Origin: Beijerinckiaceae bacterium
GTDB lineage: Bacteria; Pseudomonadota; Alphaproteobacteria; Rhizobiales; Beijerinckiaceae
Length of the DNA: 57,878 nt
Assembly (NCBI GenBank): GCA_031291515.1
Contig: JARLIW010000323.1
Coordinates: 1 to 57,878, forward strand
Direction of reading: 5' to 3'
The notes beneath the pieces are model-generated. The model searched no databases. It was not told where the DNA came from and was given only the letters and a program-made list of their open reading frames with translations. This document shows positions 26,150-33,351 of the stretch, piece after piece. Positions within the stretch are counted from its first letter, which is position 1. Every line of letters starts with the position of its first letter. The translations under genes and the position numbers were made by a program.

Positions 26150-26605
26150 CTATCTTTTCGCTGGCAACGCCATCGCCGCCAGGCGCGGATTCGCCTTCGC
26201 CTTTTTCGGCGCCCATTCGGCGGCCGGTATTTCGATCTTGAGCGCATCGCAGGCCTTGCGGCCATCGATATATTGCTGATCGGCCGGTTCGCCGATCGCG
26301 CGGGCGAAGGCCTCCGCCTGGGCTGGCGTATCGAACACCAGGACGCGGAAATAGGCGGTAGAATTCGCGGCCCCATATTTGGCGCGCTGCTGCGCCTCGC
26401 TATCGCGATAGGCCTTGACCGTGAGCGAGAGGATTTCCTCGCGCTGGGTCTCGACATCATCGGGCGCGGCCTTCATGCCGACGATCGGATCGCGGGCCTG
26501 CTCGACCTCGAATTCAAGCTTCGGGCGCCGGCGCGCGCCAGCGATGGGAAGCGCGGCGCGGGGCGCGACTTTGACGGTTCGGGCGATCGGCGCCGGGCGT
26601 TTCAT
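26150..26605 (-). CDS. Hypothetical early/middle protein
   Basis: The 151-residue product has a basic N-terminus. The middle looks like an alpha/beta domain (TAYFRVLVFDTPAQAEAFARAIG, QQYIDGRKACDALKIEIP). It ends just before the 26.03-kb terminator and is coupled by ATGA to the PP-loop gene upstream. It resembles small proteins found beside ParB/PAPS-reductase genes in phages, but I cannot name a family. Confidence 0.6.
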   Translation of the reverse strand: MKRPAPIARTVKVAPRAALPIAGARRRPKLEFEVEQARDPIVGMKAAPDDVETQREEILSLTVKAYRDSEAQQRAKYGAANSTAYFRVLVFDTPAQAEAFARAIGEPADQQYIDGRKACDALKIEIPAAEWAPKKAKANPRLAAMALPAKR

Positions 26606-27345
26606 CCGTGCGCCCTTTCGTAGCGAAAGACTTCCGCCTCGACCAGCGGGAAAAGCTCCAAAACCTTCGCGTAATCGGCCGGAAAGTGCTTTTTCAGCGG
26701 CGCGACGAATTCGCCCATAAGACCATCAAACGTGCGGCCGTAGAGCTGATAATCGGCCGGCAATTTGATCCCGGCGCGGGTGATGGTTTGCGTGACGCGC
26801 TCGAGGTTCCAATCCCAAATCGCGGCGACGGTTCGCTTGCCCGGCGCCTTCGGGCCGCGGATCGCGATCGATTTGCGCCGCATCTGCGAATCGGCGGCGC
26901 GCAAGCCGGTTGCCGACCAGGTGCGCGGCGAAAGCTTCTCTTTCAAGATCACAAGCGACTGGACATCGGCATAAGTGAAATCGGCGATCCCGAGCGCTTC
27001 ATCGATCGGCAGATAGTGCGGCGGGTGAAAGGTTCCTGATTTTAGTTGGCCCGCGGTTGAGGGATGCAAGGCGCGGATAATGTGACGCTTGAACAAGTGG
27101 CGCTCGAAATAATCGAGCGACTCCTCGACAAACGAAATTCCCGGGACGCGCTCGCAATAGAACGGGACGAGATCATAGCCGGCCTCGAGCAAGGCCAGCG
27201 ACGCGGCGATGGAATCCTTGCCGCGCGAGAATGAGACCAGGAACGGGCCGCCCTTTTGATCGGCCGCGCATTCGCGCCAGAGGGCGGCGCCGTGCGGCCA
27301 TTTCGCCTTGAGGGCGGCGAGCGGTTCGGAATCAGCCTCGCTCAT
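26602..27345 (-). CDS. PP-loop / PAPS-reductase-like protein
   Basis: The 247-residue product has the PP-loop pyrophosphatase motif SFSRGKDS (38-45), then LALLEAGYDLVPFYCERVPG, and later a conserved-looking RTWSATGLRAADSQMRRKS segment (about 145-165), as in phage PAPS-reductase/DndC-like proteins. Such enzymes adenylate a substrate or act on PAPS; the phage versions are mostly uncharacterised and may modify DNA or nucleotides. The start ATG 27345 overlaps the upstream nuclease stop by 4 bases. I am sure of the fold but not of the reaction. Confidence 0.8.
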   Translation of the reverse strand: MSEADSEPLAALKAKWPHGAALWRECAADQKGGPFLVSFSRGKDSIAASLALLEAGYDLVPFYCERVPGISFVEESLDYFERHLFKRHIIRALHPSTAGQLKSGTFHPPHYLPIDEALGIADFTYADVQSLVILKEKLSPRTWSATGLRAADSQMRRKSIAIRGPKAPGKRTVAAIWDWNLERVTQTITRAGIKLPADYQLYGRTFDGLMGEFVAPLKKHFPADYAKVLELFPLVEAEVFRYERAHG

Positions 27346-27713
27346 TGGAGCAAATCCGCAGCGAATCGCGCATGGCCGCGGGCGGCCGCCACCCGCCGAA
27401 CGTGAAGCAATCGCCCCGCATATTCGCGATAGGGCCGGCGGCCACTGACGATCGCGCCGACCACGCGCACGACGGAATCGAGCGGCGCCGAAAACCATTC
27501 GCCGCCGAGGGCGCAATCCTCAAGCGCCAGGTGCGCCGCCGCCTCGATCTCACGCGCCCTTTCGCGGCTCTCCGCGTAATAGACCTTGCGCAGCTCGCAC
27601 GGTGTTTGCTGGCCTAGCAGCCGAATCCGCAAGCATGGATCGGCCGCATATCCGACCTTGACCGCCCAATCAGAATTGCGGCGCGCGAGATAGACGAAAG
27701 CGGGGCCCTTCAT
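27342..27713 (-). CDS. GIY-YIG / MUG113-like nuclease-domain protein, copy 1
   Basis: The 123-residue product follows the T5orf172/MUG113 layout: FVYLARRN, VKVGYAADPCLRIRLLGQQTP (18-38), then YYAESRERAREIEAAAHLAL and GGEWFSAP. The domain is a divergent GIY-YIG nuclease fold. A second gene of the same type lies at 31238-31561. It is coupled by ATGA to both the RHH gene before it and the PP-loop gene after it. Confidence 0.75.
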   Translation of the reverse strand: MKGPAFVYLARRNSDWAVKVGYAADPCLRIRLLGQQTPCELRKVYYAESRERAREIEAAAHLALEDCALGGEWFSAPLDSVVRVVGAIVSGRRPYREYAGRLLHVRRVAAARGHARFAADLLQ

Positions 27714-27871
27714 TTGGCCTCCGGCTTTCCACCGAGCGCCTTAAGGCCGCCCTCGACCAGCTTCCGGACCGCCTCGGACCGACTTGGAATCCGATTGGCA
27801 TAGCGAAAATTATCAATCCTTTCCACGAGATCGGCTGGCATAGGAGTGATGATTCGCGGTTCTTTTTCCAT
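27710..27871 (-). CDS. Ribbon-helix-helix (CopG/Arc-type) regulator
   Basis: The 53-residue product has the RHH pattern: a beta strand (EPRIITPMP), a helix (ADLVERIDNFRYAN), RIPSRSEAVRKLVE with the conserved S-R-SEA-R turn, and a helical tail. It is the first gene downstream of a 90-base region rich in inverted repeats containing TATGCC/GGCATA, so autorepression is likely. It overlaps the nuclease start by 4 bases. Confidence 0.85.
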   Translation of the reverse strand: MEKEPRIITPMPADLVERIDNFRYANRIPSRSEAVRKLVEGGLKALGGKPEAK

Positions 27872-27960
27872 ATGCCGAGTATGCACACTTCACAAGATAT
27901 GGCAAGCCCTATCTTATGAAAATATGCTCTTGACATATCCTATGCCGTGTGCATAATGGT
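27872..27960 (-). promoter_or_regulatory. Promoter/operator region of the RHH gene
   Basis: A perfect 9-bp inverted repeat, TATGCACAC (27880-27888) and GTGTGCATA (27947-27955), flanks an inner pair AAGATA (27894-27899) / TATCTT (27910-27915). TATGCC occurs at both ends. On the minus strand TTGCCA followed 16 bases later by CATACT could be the RHH promoter. A plus-strand TTGACA (27930-27935) with CATAAT 16 bases on has no gene behind it. RHH proteins bind such short repeats as dimers, so these are the probable operators. Confidence 0.65.
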
Positions 27961-27996
27961 TGCCATAGACGCAAACACGGGGCGGCCACCCCGAAC

Positions 27997-28227
27997 TTAA
28001 AGAATCTCTGCACGGCGCATGGCAGTATAAACTGCCTCCAACTCCAGTTGTCCAATCTCGGAAATCTCCTGATCAGGCCCGCAAAGGCAGGCCAACTCAT
28101 AAAGACCAGCCGAAATCATCGCCGGTGTAATGGCTTTCTCGTAAGCAAGCCCCCGCCTTACGACGGGAGCCTTCTTTGCATCGGCCTGTCGCTCGGGATT
28201 ATAACACGTTTCTTCCGGCTTTGTCAT
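27997..28227 (-). CDS. Hypothetical small protein
   Basis: The 76-residue product starts at ATG 28227, two bases after the previous stop; a TTG at 28242 is an alternative. It is helical, with AITPAMISAGLYELACLC in the middle, and ends LEAVYTAMRRAEIL. It is the last gene before the RHH regulatory region. No family was recognised. Confidence 0.6.
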   Translation of the reverse strand: MTKPEETCYNPERQADAKKAPVVRRGLAYEKAITPAMISAGLYELACLCGPDQEISEIGQLELEAVYTAMRRAEIL

Positions 28228-28229
28228 CG

Positions 28230-28352
28230 TTATAATCGCCAATCCTTTTTAATCTCATCGGCGCGCGTGATCGTTGACAGCGCCTCCTTGGCGCGCCAGC
28301 GGCGATCATCGGCCGTAAGGCGCGGCGCCGAAGGCTTTCCCGCGGGCGCCAT
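28230..28352 (-). CDS. Small helical protein (40 residues)
   Basis: MAPAGKPSAPRLTADDRRW begins this 40-residue product, which continues as a charged helix (AKEALSTITRADEIKKDW). It resembles tiny phage early proteins often found in replication operons. The start overlaps the preceding TGA (ATGA), which is the main reason to accept so short a gene. Confidence 0.55.
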   Translation of the reverse strand: MAPAGKPSAPRLTADDRRWRAKEALSTITRADEIKKDWRL

Positions 28353-28471
28353 CAGCGGCAATCCTTCCGCGCGCCCTTTCCCTTCATCTTGGTTTTGGGC
28401 GGCGACCGATCATCAGGCTTGCCGGTGGTTTTCATCGGCTTCGGCTTCGCGCCCTTTTTCATCTTCGCCAT
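28352..28471 (-). CDS. Small Lys-rich protein (39 residues)
   Basis: The product is 39 residues with about a quarter lysine (MAKMKKGAKPKPMKTTGKP at the start). It ends DCR and is coupled to the next gene. It is probably a nucleic-acid-binding or disordered peptide. It is accepted because of packing between neighbours with short gaps. Confidence 0.5.
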   Translation of the reverse strand: MAKMKKGAKPKPMKTTGKPDDRSPPKTKMKGKGARKDCR

Positions 28472-28480
28472 GCTGGATCC

Positions 28481-28699
28481 TCACGCGGCTTGTGCGGCCG
28501 ATTCCTCGGCGATCTTCGCCAGGTCGGCGCGCGAAAACTGATTGGTCTGGACCGTCCCGAGTTGAAACCAGGCGACCTCGGCGACCGACGTCCCGTCGGG
28601 ATCGCGGCCGATCCGGACCACATGGCCGGTTCGACCGTGCGCCAGGCGAACGATCTCGCCGATGTAGAACGGGCGCGCCGGCGGAACGGGAGATTCCAT
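28481..28699 (-). CDS. Hypothetical protein with small beta-barrel-like core
   Basis: The 72-residue product has FYIGEIVRLAHGRTGHVVRIG and SVAEVAWFQLG, which look like a small SH3/KOW-like beta-barrel, followed by a helix (RADLAKIAEESAAQ). It follows the tRNA-Ser gene. Similar small phage proteins have unknown roles. Confidence 0.6.
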   Translation of the reverse strand: MESPVPPARPFYIGEIVRLAHGRTGHVVRIGRDPDGTSVAEVAWFQLGTVQTNQFSRADLAKIAEESAAQAA

Positions 28700-28848
28700 G
28701 CTACCTCGAGGGAATAGCGAGACGGCCGGAAGCGGGCGAGCCTCGGCCGTCTCTGCGCCGTCCGCCCGGCGCGAGCCTACTAGCCCGACCCGCGCGTCAG
28801 CTTGTGCCGGCGCGCTTCGTTAAGGGGCGTTCGCTTGGGATTGGAAAT

Positions 28849-28938
28849 TGGCGGAAAGAGTGAGATTCGAACTCACGACATCCGTTAAGGTGCTCCGGTT
28901 TTCGGGACCGGCGCCATCAGCCTCTCGGCCACCTTTCC
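28849..28938 (-). tRNA. tRNA-Ser(CGA)
   Basis: A full class II cloverleaf can be folded on the minus strand. The acceptor stem GGAAAGG pairs with TCTTTCC; the D arm contains GGCCGAGAGGC. The anticodon stem is CCGGT/ACCGG around loop CCCGAAA, giving anticodon CGA. A long variable arm follows, then the T arm with GTTCGAATC, discriminator G and an encoded CCA. It reads UCG, a favoured serine codon in a GC-rich genome. It lies inside the left early operon and may be co-transcribed and processed. Confidence 0.93.
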
Positions 28939-29032
28939 GAATCGAAACGCGGGCCCGTTTTTCAACGGCCCGCGCTCAGGTCGCAATTAGAGCGACAATG
29001 CGCGCGCATCTTTTCGCAATCCGCGAGCAATG

Positions 29033-29602
29033 TCAATACGCCTTGAGGGAGTTGATCCCGCGGTCGAGCAATCCATAGTGGCCGGCGAGGCGCCAGAGAC
29101 CAGCCCGGAGCATATCCTCGTCATAGGGCGATGGATCGATCAGCGTGCAGCAGAGCCTTTCCATCGCGCGGGGAAGGCGCGCATGAACCTCGACCAGCGT
29201 TTCGTTGGCGCGGGCGACCGCGCGGTCAAGTTGGGCGATTTGAGCCTGTTGGGCGGCGATTTGCGCGGGCGTCGGATCGTCCGGCAGTCCGACTAGGCCA
29301 AGCTTCTCAGGCTCGAACCCATCGACCTTGAACCCGCGAGCCACGAGCGCCGCATGGACGTCGCGAGCATAATCTCCACCGGCGCGATAGCCGGAAAAAT
29401 AGAGGCTTTCCTTATGGCTCCATGTCTTTTCGACGAAGCGCCCGAGCGGCGTCGCCATGCGGGGATCGTCGGACCCGCGCCGGTGCGGCTGCGCCAGCGC
29501 CACCGCCATGATCTCGCGTTGGGCCGCTTCCTCTTTCGGCGTTCGGCGCACGATGCCGCGGACTTCGGTCGTGAACACGATGCGTTGCGTCGTCGAGTTC
29601 AT
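29033..29602 (-). CDS. Hypothetical early protein with coiled coil
   Basis: The 189-residue product has a basic N-terminus (VRGIVRRTPKEEAAQREIM), a middle with YFSGYRAGGDYARDVHAALVARGFKVDGF, a predicted coiled coil (AQIAAQQAQIAQLDRAVARAN, about 125-150) and a C-terminal helical part. I do not recognise the family. It is coupled by ATGA to the basic gene upstream. Confidence 0.6.
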   Translation of the reverse strand: MNSTTQRIVFTTEVRGIVRRTPKEEAAQREIMAVALAQPHRRGSDDPRMATPLGRFVEKTWSHKESLYFSGYRAGGDYARDVHAALVARGFKVDGFEPEKLGLVGLPDDPTPAQIAAQQAQIAQLDRAVARANETLVEVHARLPRAMERLCCTLIDPSPYDEDMLRAGLWRLAGHYGLLDRGINSLKAY

Positions 29603-29775
29603 GGAAATCCCCTGTCGATTCCAAAAAGCAGATCAACGCAGGACTCGCACCTTATCGCTTTGACGTGCCGAAGAACAACCGCCCGCGCGAAATCGGGCGC
29701 CGCTTTCTTGGCGCGCTTTTTCTTCGGCTTGATCCGGCGAACCGGCGTGTTCGTCGAAGTGGTGACGCGGATCAT
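29599..29775 (-). CDS. Small basic protein with Cys pair
   Basis: The 58-residue product has a Lys/Arg cluster (RRIKPKKKRAKKAAP) and a CESC motif near residue 44. Both ends are coupled to neighbours by ATGA overlaps. It may bind nucleic acid; no family was recognised. Confidence 0.5.
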   Translation of the reverse strand: MIRVTTSTNTPVRRIKPKKKRAKKAAPDFARAVVLRHVKAIRCESCVDLLFGIDRGFP

Positions 29776-29939
29776 GCTGCGCTCAGCTTCCTTTTCAGCC
29801 GATCCCAAAGAGGGTCGGTCGACGTCTTCGGGGGTGAACCCCAACGCCCAAGAACGATCACAACGACGCGGAAACGCTTGCCGCGGAAACGCATCCATCG
29901 CTCGCCGCGGCGCGGCGGGTAGAAGCGGCGGCCGGTCAC
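29772..29939 (-). CDS. Small basic protein, GTG start
   Basis: This encodes 55 residues from GTG 29939, which overlaps the upstream TGA. It is Arg-rich with FRVVVIVLGRWG in the middle, and ends LWDRLKRKLSAA. It is accepted on coupling at both ends. No function can be assigned. Confidence 0.45.
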   Translation of the reverse strand: MTGRRFYPPRRGERWMRFRGKRFRVVVIVLGRWGSPPKTSTDPLWDRLKRKLSAA

Positions 29940-30511
29940 TCGGGGTCGAGGCCCGCGGCGCCGCGGACCAAGTTGGCGAGCTCCTTGCGCCGTTCGGGAT
30001 CGATCGGCTTGTGCGGCATCGCGACCGGGGCGCGGAGCACCGCGTCGATCTGTGCGGCCTCCTCGGCGAAGCGCTGGACCTTCTCGCGCGCCAGGATCGC
30101 CAGTTCGCCCGCCGTCGGTTGCCATCGCCCGTCGCCAACCTCGCCCTTGCGATAGGCCCGCGCCGCCGAGGCGAGCGCCCACTCGGGAAACTCCGACAGG
30201 TCGACGACATCGCGCTCGAGCGAATAGCGCTGTTTCGTCGGGTCGTTTTCGACTTGCTTCGGCATGTCGGCGAGCGTCGCCAGGATTTCCCGGATCCTGC
30301 TGCGCTCGGCCGGAGCGAGACCCATGCGGAGATCGGCGAGCCGGTTTTTCAGGCCGATCCGCGCCATTTGGGGAAGCGCCTCCGGCAAGAGTTCCCGCTC
30401 GCCGACTAGCGCGTTGCGCGCAATTCGCAGCGCCGTGTGTAGCCCTTGCGACATCGGCGGCGGCTCGGGCCTAGAGGCCGGGGATATGGACTGCAATTCC
30501 TGCTTCGTCAT
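29936..30511 (-). CDS. Putative replication-associated protein
   Basis: This encodes 191 residues from ATG 30511 (MTKQELQSISPASRP at the start), though ATG 30454 is also possible. The body is helical: HTALRIARNALVGERELLPEA, RIGLKNRLADLRMGLAP, and a C-terminal WQPTAGELAILAREKVQRFAEE. It follows the YdaU-like gene with a 41-base overlap, a frequent place for helicase-loader-like proteins. That role is inferred from position only. Confidence 0.6.
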   Translation of the reverse strand: MTKQELQSISPASRPEPPPMSQGLHTALRIARNALVGERELLPEALPQMARIGLKNRLADLRMGLAPAERSRIREILATLADMPKQVENDPTKQRYSLERDVVDLSEFPEWALASAARAYRKGEVGDGRWQPTAGELAILAREKVQRFAEEAAQIDAVLRAPVAMPHKPIDPERRKELANLVRGAAGLDPE

Positions 30512-31241
30512 CGGCTTGGCTCTGCAAAATGGCTTCCATGCGGAGATTGGTTTTACCGGGCGGCGGCGGGCCGGCGCGCGAGAATTGCGACATATTCCCA
30601 AGCCACGTCCGCCACGCTGCTGACCAATCGGCCATAAGCGAACCCTTGGCGGTGTGATAATCTCGGAACTTCTTCCACTCGCTGCGGTATTGCTCGCCAG
30701 ACAGGCCGGCCTCGGCTGCCGCCCGCGAATCCGCCTCAGTCGGCTGGGCGTCAGGTCTCATTGCCGTTCTCGGTTTTGATCGTTTTGGCTTTCGCGAAGC
30801 GCCATCGAAAACAGCGCTAGCTGTTTGAGATGTTTGTGGCTGTGATTGTGACAGCATGTCATTCGCATCCATTTCGCATCTGCCTTCGGTATGCGATCGC
30901 ATACCGTTCGCATCTGCGTTTAGACTGCCTTGCCGATCCCAACGCTTTGCCGCCGATTGTCGCGCCGCATTGGATTTCTCGACCGACTTGGCAAGCTCGG
31001 CGTCGATTCGCTTATGTTTCCATCCGTCGTGAAACAGCGGCGCGACGCTATCGCGGACAGACGCCCATTCTCGACGCGAAAGACCTGCGATCCGCGCAAG
31101 CTTTTCCTCGTCATTCGGCAGAGAACCGTTGCGCCAATAGTCCATAATCAGGAGCATGTAAGCGCCGTGCTCAAGCGTGGAGAGCCGCCGCGTATCGGCC
31201 AAATAGTCGGCGATATAGAGCGGCATCCACGGCTGGCTCAT
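30471..31241 (-). CDS. YdaU/DUF1376-family replication protein
   Basis: The 256-residue product starts with the DUF1376 signature (PWMPLYIADYLADTRRLSTLEHGAYMLL, continuing DYWRNGSLPNDEEKLARIA, residues 4-50). This is a winged-helix-like domain found in phage replication initiators or loaders. The middle is a Ser/Arg linker; the C-terminal part has WKKFRDYHTAKGSLMADWSAAWRTWL (about 185-210), typical of primosomal and helicase-loader proteins. It probably starts phage DNA replication with host enzymes. Confidence 0.85.
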   Translation of the reverse strand: MSQPWMPLYIADYLADTRRLSTLEHGAYMLLIMDYWRNGSLPNDEEKLARIAGLSRREWASVRDSVAPLFHDGWKHKRIDAELAKSVEKSNAARQSAAKRWDRQGSLNADANGMRSHTEGRCEMDANDMLSQSQPQTSQTASAVFDGASRKPKRSKPRTAMRPDAQPTEADSRAAAEAGLSGEQYRSEWKKFRDYHTAKGSLMADWSAAWRTWLGNMSQFSRAGPPPPGKTNLRMEAILQSQADDEAGIAVHIPGL

Positions 31242-31561
31242 GGCAGCCCCATCGGAAAAGTCTCGTAGAAAATCTGGTCGACAATCATCTCGGCTTCTGA
31301 AATGTCACCAAAAAACCACTCGCCGGTCAGGCCCCACGCCGACAAACGCGAATGGCAGGCGCTCTCAAAATCCATCGCCGAGACCCGCGAGGCAAACGGC
31401 CACGTAGCTCGCAAAAACAGAGAAAATGGGCTCGCGGTCTGGAGCGCGCGTAGCCGAGCATCTGGGTTGTCGCTCAGACCAATTTTGAATGGCGATCCTG
31501 GCCCTGGATCAATGCAGGGGATGGAATCCAACGTCGCGCAGATCATATAAATCTCGCTCAT
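31238..31561 (-). CDS. GIY-YIG / MUG113-like nuclease-domain protein, copy 2
   Basis: This encodes 107 residues from ATG 31561 (MSEIYMICATL). It has FKIGLSDNPDARLRALQTASP (24-44), a central E-x-x-C-H (FESACHSRL) and GEWFFGDI, the same layout as the gene at 27342-27713. It is coupled to the YdaU gene downstream and to the 70-residue gene upstream. The function is unknown; the family is linked to nucleases. Confidence 0.75.
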   Translation of the reverse strand: MSEIYMICATLDSIPCIDPGPGSPFKIGLSDNPDARLRALQTASPFSLFLRATWPFASRVSAMDFESACHSRLSAWGLTGEWFFGDISEAEMIVDQIFYETFPMGLP

Positions 31562-31770
31562 CCGCGCTCCTCGCCAAAGACGAGCGCAAACTGTTCGCCG
31601 AGCTTCGGATAGTTGATCGAGCCTGGATAAGGGCCGCCAGGATGGAACTGGCCGCCGCGCTTGAGCCAGGCGATCATCGGCGGCATGACGGGTCCGATGA
31701 AGGCCGGGAACGGCCGCCATTGCGCGTCGAGGTAGGCGTCAAGCTTGGCGTCGGACCAGGGACGTTTCAT
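31558..31770 (-). CDS. Small Pro-rich protein
   Basis: The 70-residue product starts MKRPWSDAKLDAYLDAQWRP, contains PGGPYPGSINYPKLGEQ and ends with a helical FALVFGEERG. It has ATGA coupling on both sides. It is not recognised, but resembles short proteins beside phage replication genes. Confidence 0.55.
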   Translation of the reverse strand: MKRPWSDAKLDAYLDAQWRPFPAFIGPVMPPMIAWLKRGGQFHPGGPYPGSINYPKLGEQFALVFGEERG

Positions 31771-32150
31771 CATCCCCCCGCGCACAAGGCCGCGGGCGAG
31801 CCGCAACCCGAGGAAACGGGCGACGACAGACGCACGGGAACGCCCTCGCGAACATGGCGGACGGTCGGGGCGCGCTCGAAGCGTTGGAGATCGCGAAGGA
31901 AGGCCGCATTCGCCTGGGCGAGATCGGCTGGACTCTGCTCTTTCTCTCTCGCCAGGACGGGCAGACCGGCCCGAACGATTGAGCCATCGGAGCGCAATCC
32001 GAGGCCTTCCCGGGCGACCCGCATGAGTTTCGACACCAGCTCGCGCGCGACGCCCATGCGCTCGATAGCTTCCGCCGCTTCGGCGTCGGTCGCGCCAGCC
32101 AGTTTCAATTCTCTCACCTTCGCAATGGCGATTTGACGCGCAGAACTCAT
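31770..32150 (-). CDS. Putative HTH-containing small protein
   Basis: The 126-residue product starts at ATG 32150, with GGAG upstream. Residues 3-45 look like a helix-turn-helix (KVRELKLAGATDAEAAEAIER, then ARELVSKLMRVAR). The second half is loosely structured. It may be a regulator or recombination accessory. A 24-base gap separates it from the methyltransferase gene. Confidence 0.55.
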   Translation of the reverse strand: MSSARQIAIAKVRELKLAGATDAEAAEAIERMGVARELVSKLMRVAREGLGLRSDGSIVRAGLPVLAREKEQSPADLAQANAAFLRDLQRFERAPTVRHVREGVPVRLSSPVSSGCGSPAALCAGG

Positions 32151-32174
32151 GCTTTCCACTCCGGGTTACGAACG

Positions 32175-32795
32175 CTAGATTTTCAGGAGCGCTTTCCAGC
32201 GCAGCCAATTGAGGACCGTCGGACCGGGCGGCGCCGTGCGGTCCCAGACCAGCCAGCACCAATCCGATGAGCCGTTCCCGGCCTTCCCGCCAGCCAGCAG
32301 ATAGTCGCCGGGCGGACAAGAGACGCGGGGAGCGAGAATCCATGCTCGCGACGGCGGATGCTCAGCAAACAGCCCATCGGCGCGATCCGCGCCGGCTAGA
32401 AATCGAATGTCGACGAAGGCCGCTACCTTTCCCGTCGCCAGCGCGAGCGCTTTGCGAATGAAGGCCTCGGCCCCTTTGGCGCGGAAAAAGGGCGGGTTCA
32501 CGACGACGTTCGGCGCCAGCGGCACTTTCCACCAGTCGAGGAAATCGGCCTCGGTGACGAACCAGTGGACGTTCAATCTCATTCGGACGTCGGTGCCGAA
32601 CGCCTGATAGTTCCACTTGAGCGCGCTCTCGACGATGTTGCCGTTGCCGCAAGCGGGATCCCAGATGGCGCCGATGAAGCGCTCGACCGCGAAAAGAGCA
32701 TCGCTGGCCTCGCTCGGCTCGACGTACCAATCCAGCGCATCGCGCTTCCAGGCGTGCGCCTTGACCTCGTGCAGCGGCTCGGCGGTCTCGCTCAC
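32175..32795 (-). CDS. DNA N6-adenine methyltransferase
   Basis: This encodes 206 residues from GTG 32795, overlapping the TGA of a 20-codon gene. The AdoMet site DPACGNGNI is at 46-54, and the catalytic NPPF is at 100-103, followed by FFRAKGAEAFIRKAL. This motif order fits phage-type N6-adenine methyltransferases. It could protect phage DNA from restriction or set methyl marks read by the phage GcrA. The target site is unknown. Longer starts upstream are open but would overlap the HNH gene. Confidence 0.85.
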   Translation of the reverse strand: MSETAEPLHEVKAHAWKRDALDWYVEPSEASDALFAVERFIGAIWDPACGNGNIVESALKWNYQAFGTDVRMRLNVHWFVTEADFLDWWKVPLAPNVVVNPPFFRAKGAEAFIRKALALATGKVAAFVDIRFLAGADRADGLFAEHPPSRAWILAPRVSCPPGDYLLAGGKAGNGSSDWCWLVWDRTAPPGPTVLNWLRWKALLKI

Positions 32796-32854
32796 GCGCG
32801 AACCTTCGCCGGCTTGCGCTTGTTCACGCGGTCGAGGATGCAATGCTGCGTCAT
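32792..32854 (-). CDS. Possible 20-codon coupling peptide
   Basis: A 20-codon frame (MTQHCILDRVNKRKPAKVRA) begins in an ATGA overlap with the HNH-AP2 stop and ends in a GTGA overlap with the methyltransferase start. It may be a remnant or may simply carry ribosomes across. I list it because both overlaps are exact. Confidence 0.35.
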   Translation of the reverse strand: MTQHCILDRVNKRKPAKVRA

Positions 32855-33351
32855 ACTGCCCTCGCAAATTCTGCAAATTCATCCTGCGCGGCTTTCGCAT
32901 AGGCGGCCGCCGCCGACTCCATGTCGTCAAAGATTCCGAGATAGATGCGGCGACCGCCGGACGCGATTTGCGCGATGTATCGACTGCCGCGTCTGTAAAC
33001 GCCCTTCACGCCGGAAGTGTTTGTGGATGGCCGGCTGCTGTTGGCGCCATTCTGAGAGGATGATGCCTCGCGCAAATTACCCCATCGATTGTTTGCGCGG
33101 TTCGTGTCGCGATGATCGATGAGCGCTGGCGGCCATTGCCCGGTCATATAGAACCAAGCCAGTCGACCGCCCATATAGCATTTGCCGAAGATGTAGATGA
33201 CGACGTAGCCGTGATTGTTGACCGCGCCAGCATTGGTGCCGGCCTGAGCTTTTCCGCCCCTCGACACAAGCCAAGTGAACCGACCGGTCTCGGGATCGTA
33301 GCGCAGCAAGCGCAAAAGCAATTCGTGCGTGAGTTCCCGTCCCCGCGTCAT
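32851..33351 (-). CDS. HNH endonuclease with AP2 domain
   Basis: The 166-residue product starts at ATG 33351 (MTRGRELTHELLLRLLRYDP). The HNH core is NNHGYVVIYIFGKCYMGGRLA, then PPALIDHRDTNRANNRWGNLREAS (about 60-90). The C-terminal AP2-like domain is GVKGVYRRGSRYIAQIASGGRRIYLG (about 105-135), which binds DNA. HNH-AP2 fusions are typical mobile endonucleases of phages. It is coupled at both ends to neighbours, so its insertion preserved the operon. Confidence 0.9.
   Translation of the reverse strand: MTRGRELTHELLLRLLRYDPETGRFTWLVSRGGKAQAGTNAGAVNNHGYVVIYIFGKCYMGGRLAWFYMTGQWPPALIDHRDTNRANNRWGNLREASSSQNGANSSRPSTNTSGVKGVYRRGSRYIAQIASGGRRIYLGIFDDMESAAAAYAKAAQDEFAEFARAV

Noticed and set aside
27930-27957. 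Plus-strand promoter (TTGACA-16-CATAAT)
   Set aside because: It is close to consensus, but no plus-strand gene follows for more than 9 kb, so it is only mentioned under the RHH control region.
28848-29078. Plus-strand frame starting at the tRNA-Ser end (FELTTS text)
   Set aside because: It is the antisense translation of the tRNA-Ser gene, not a protein gene.
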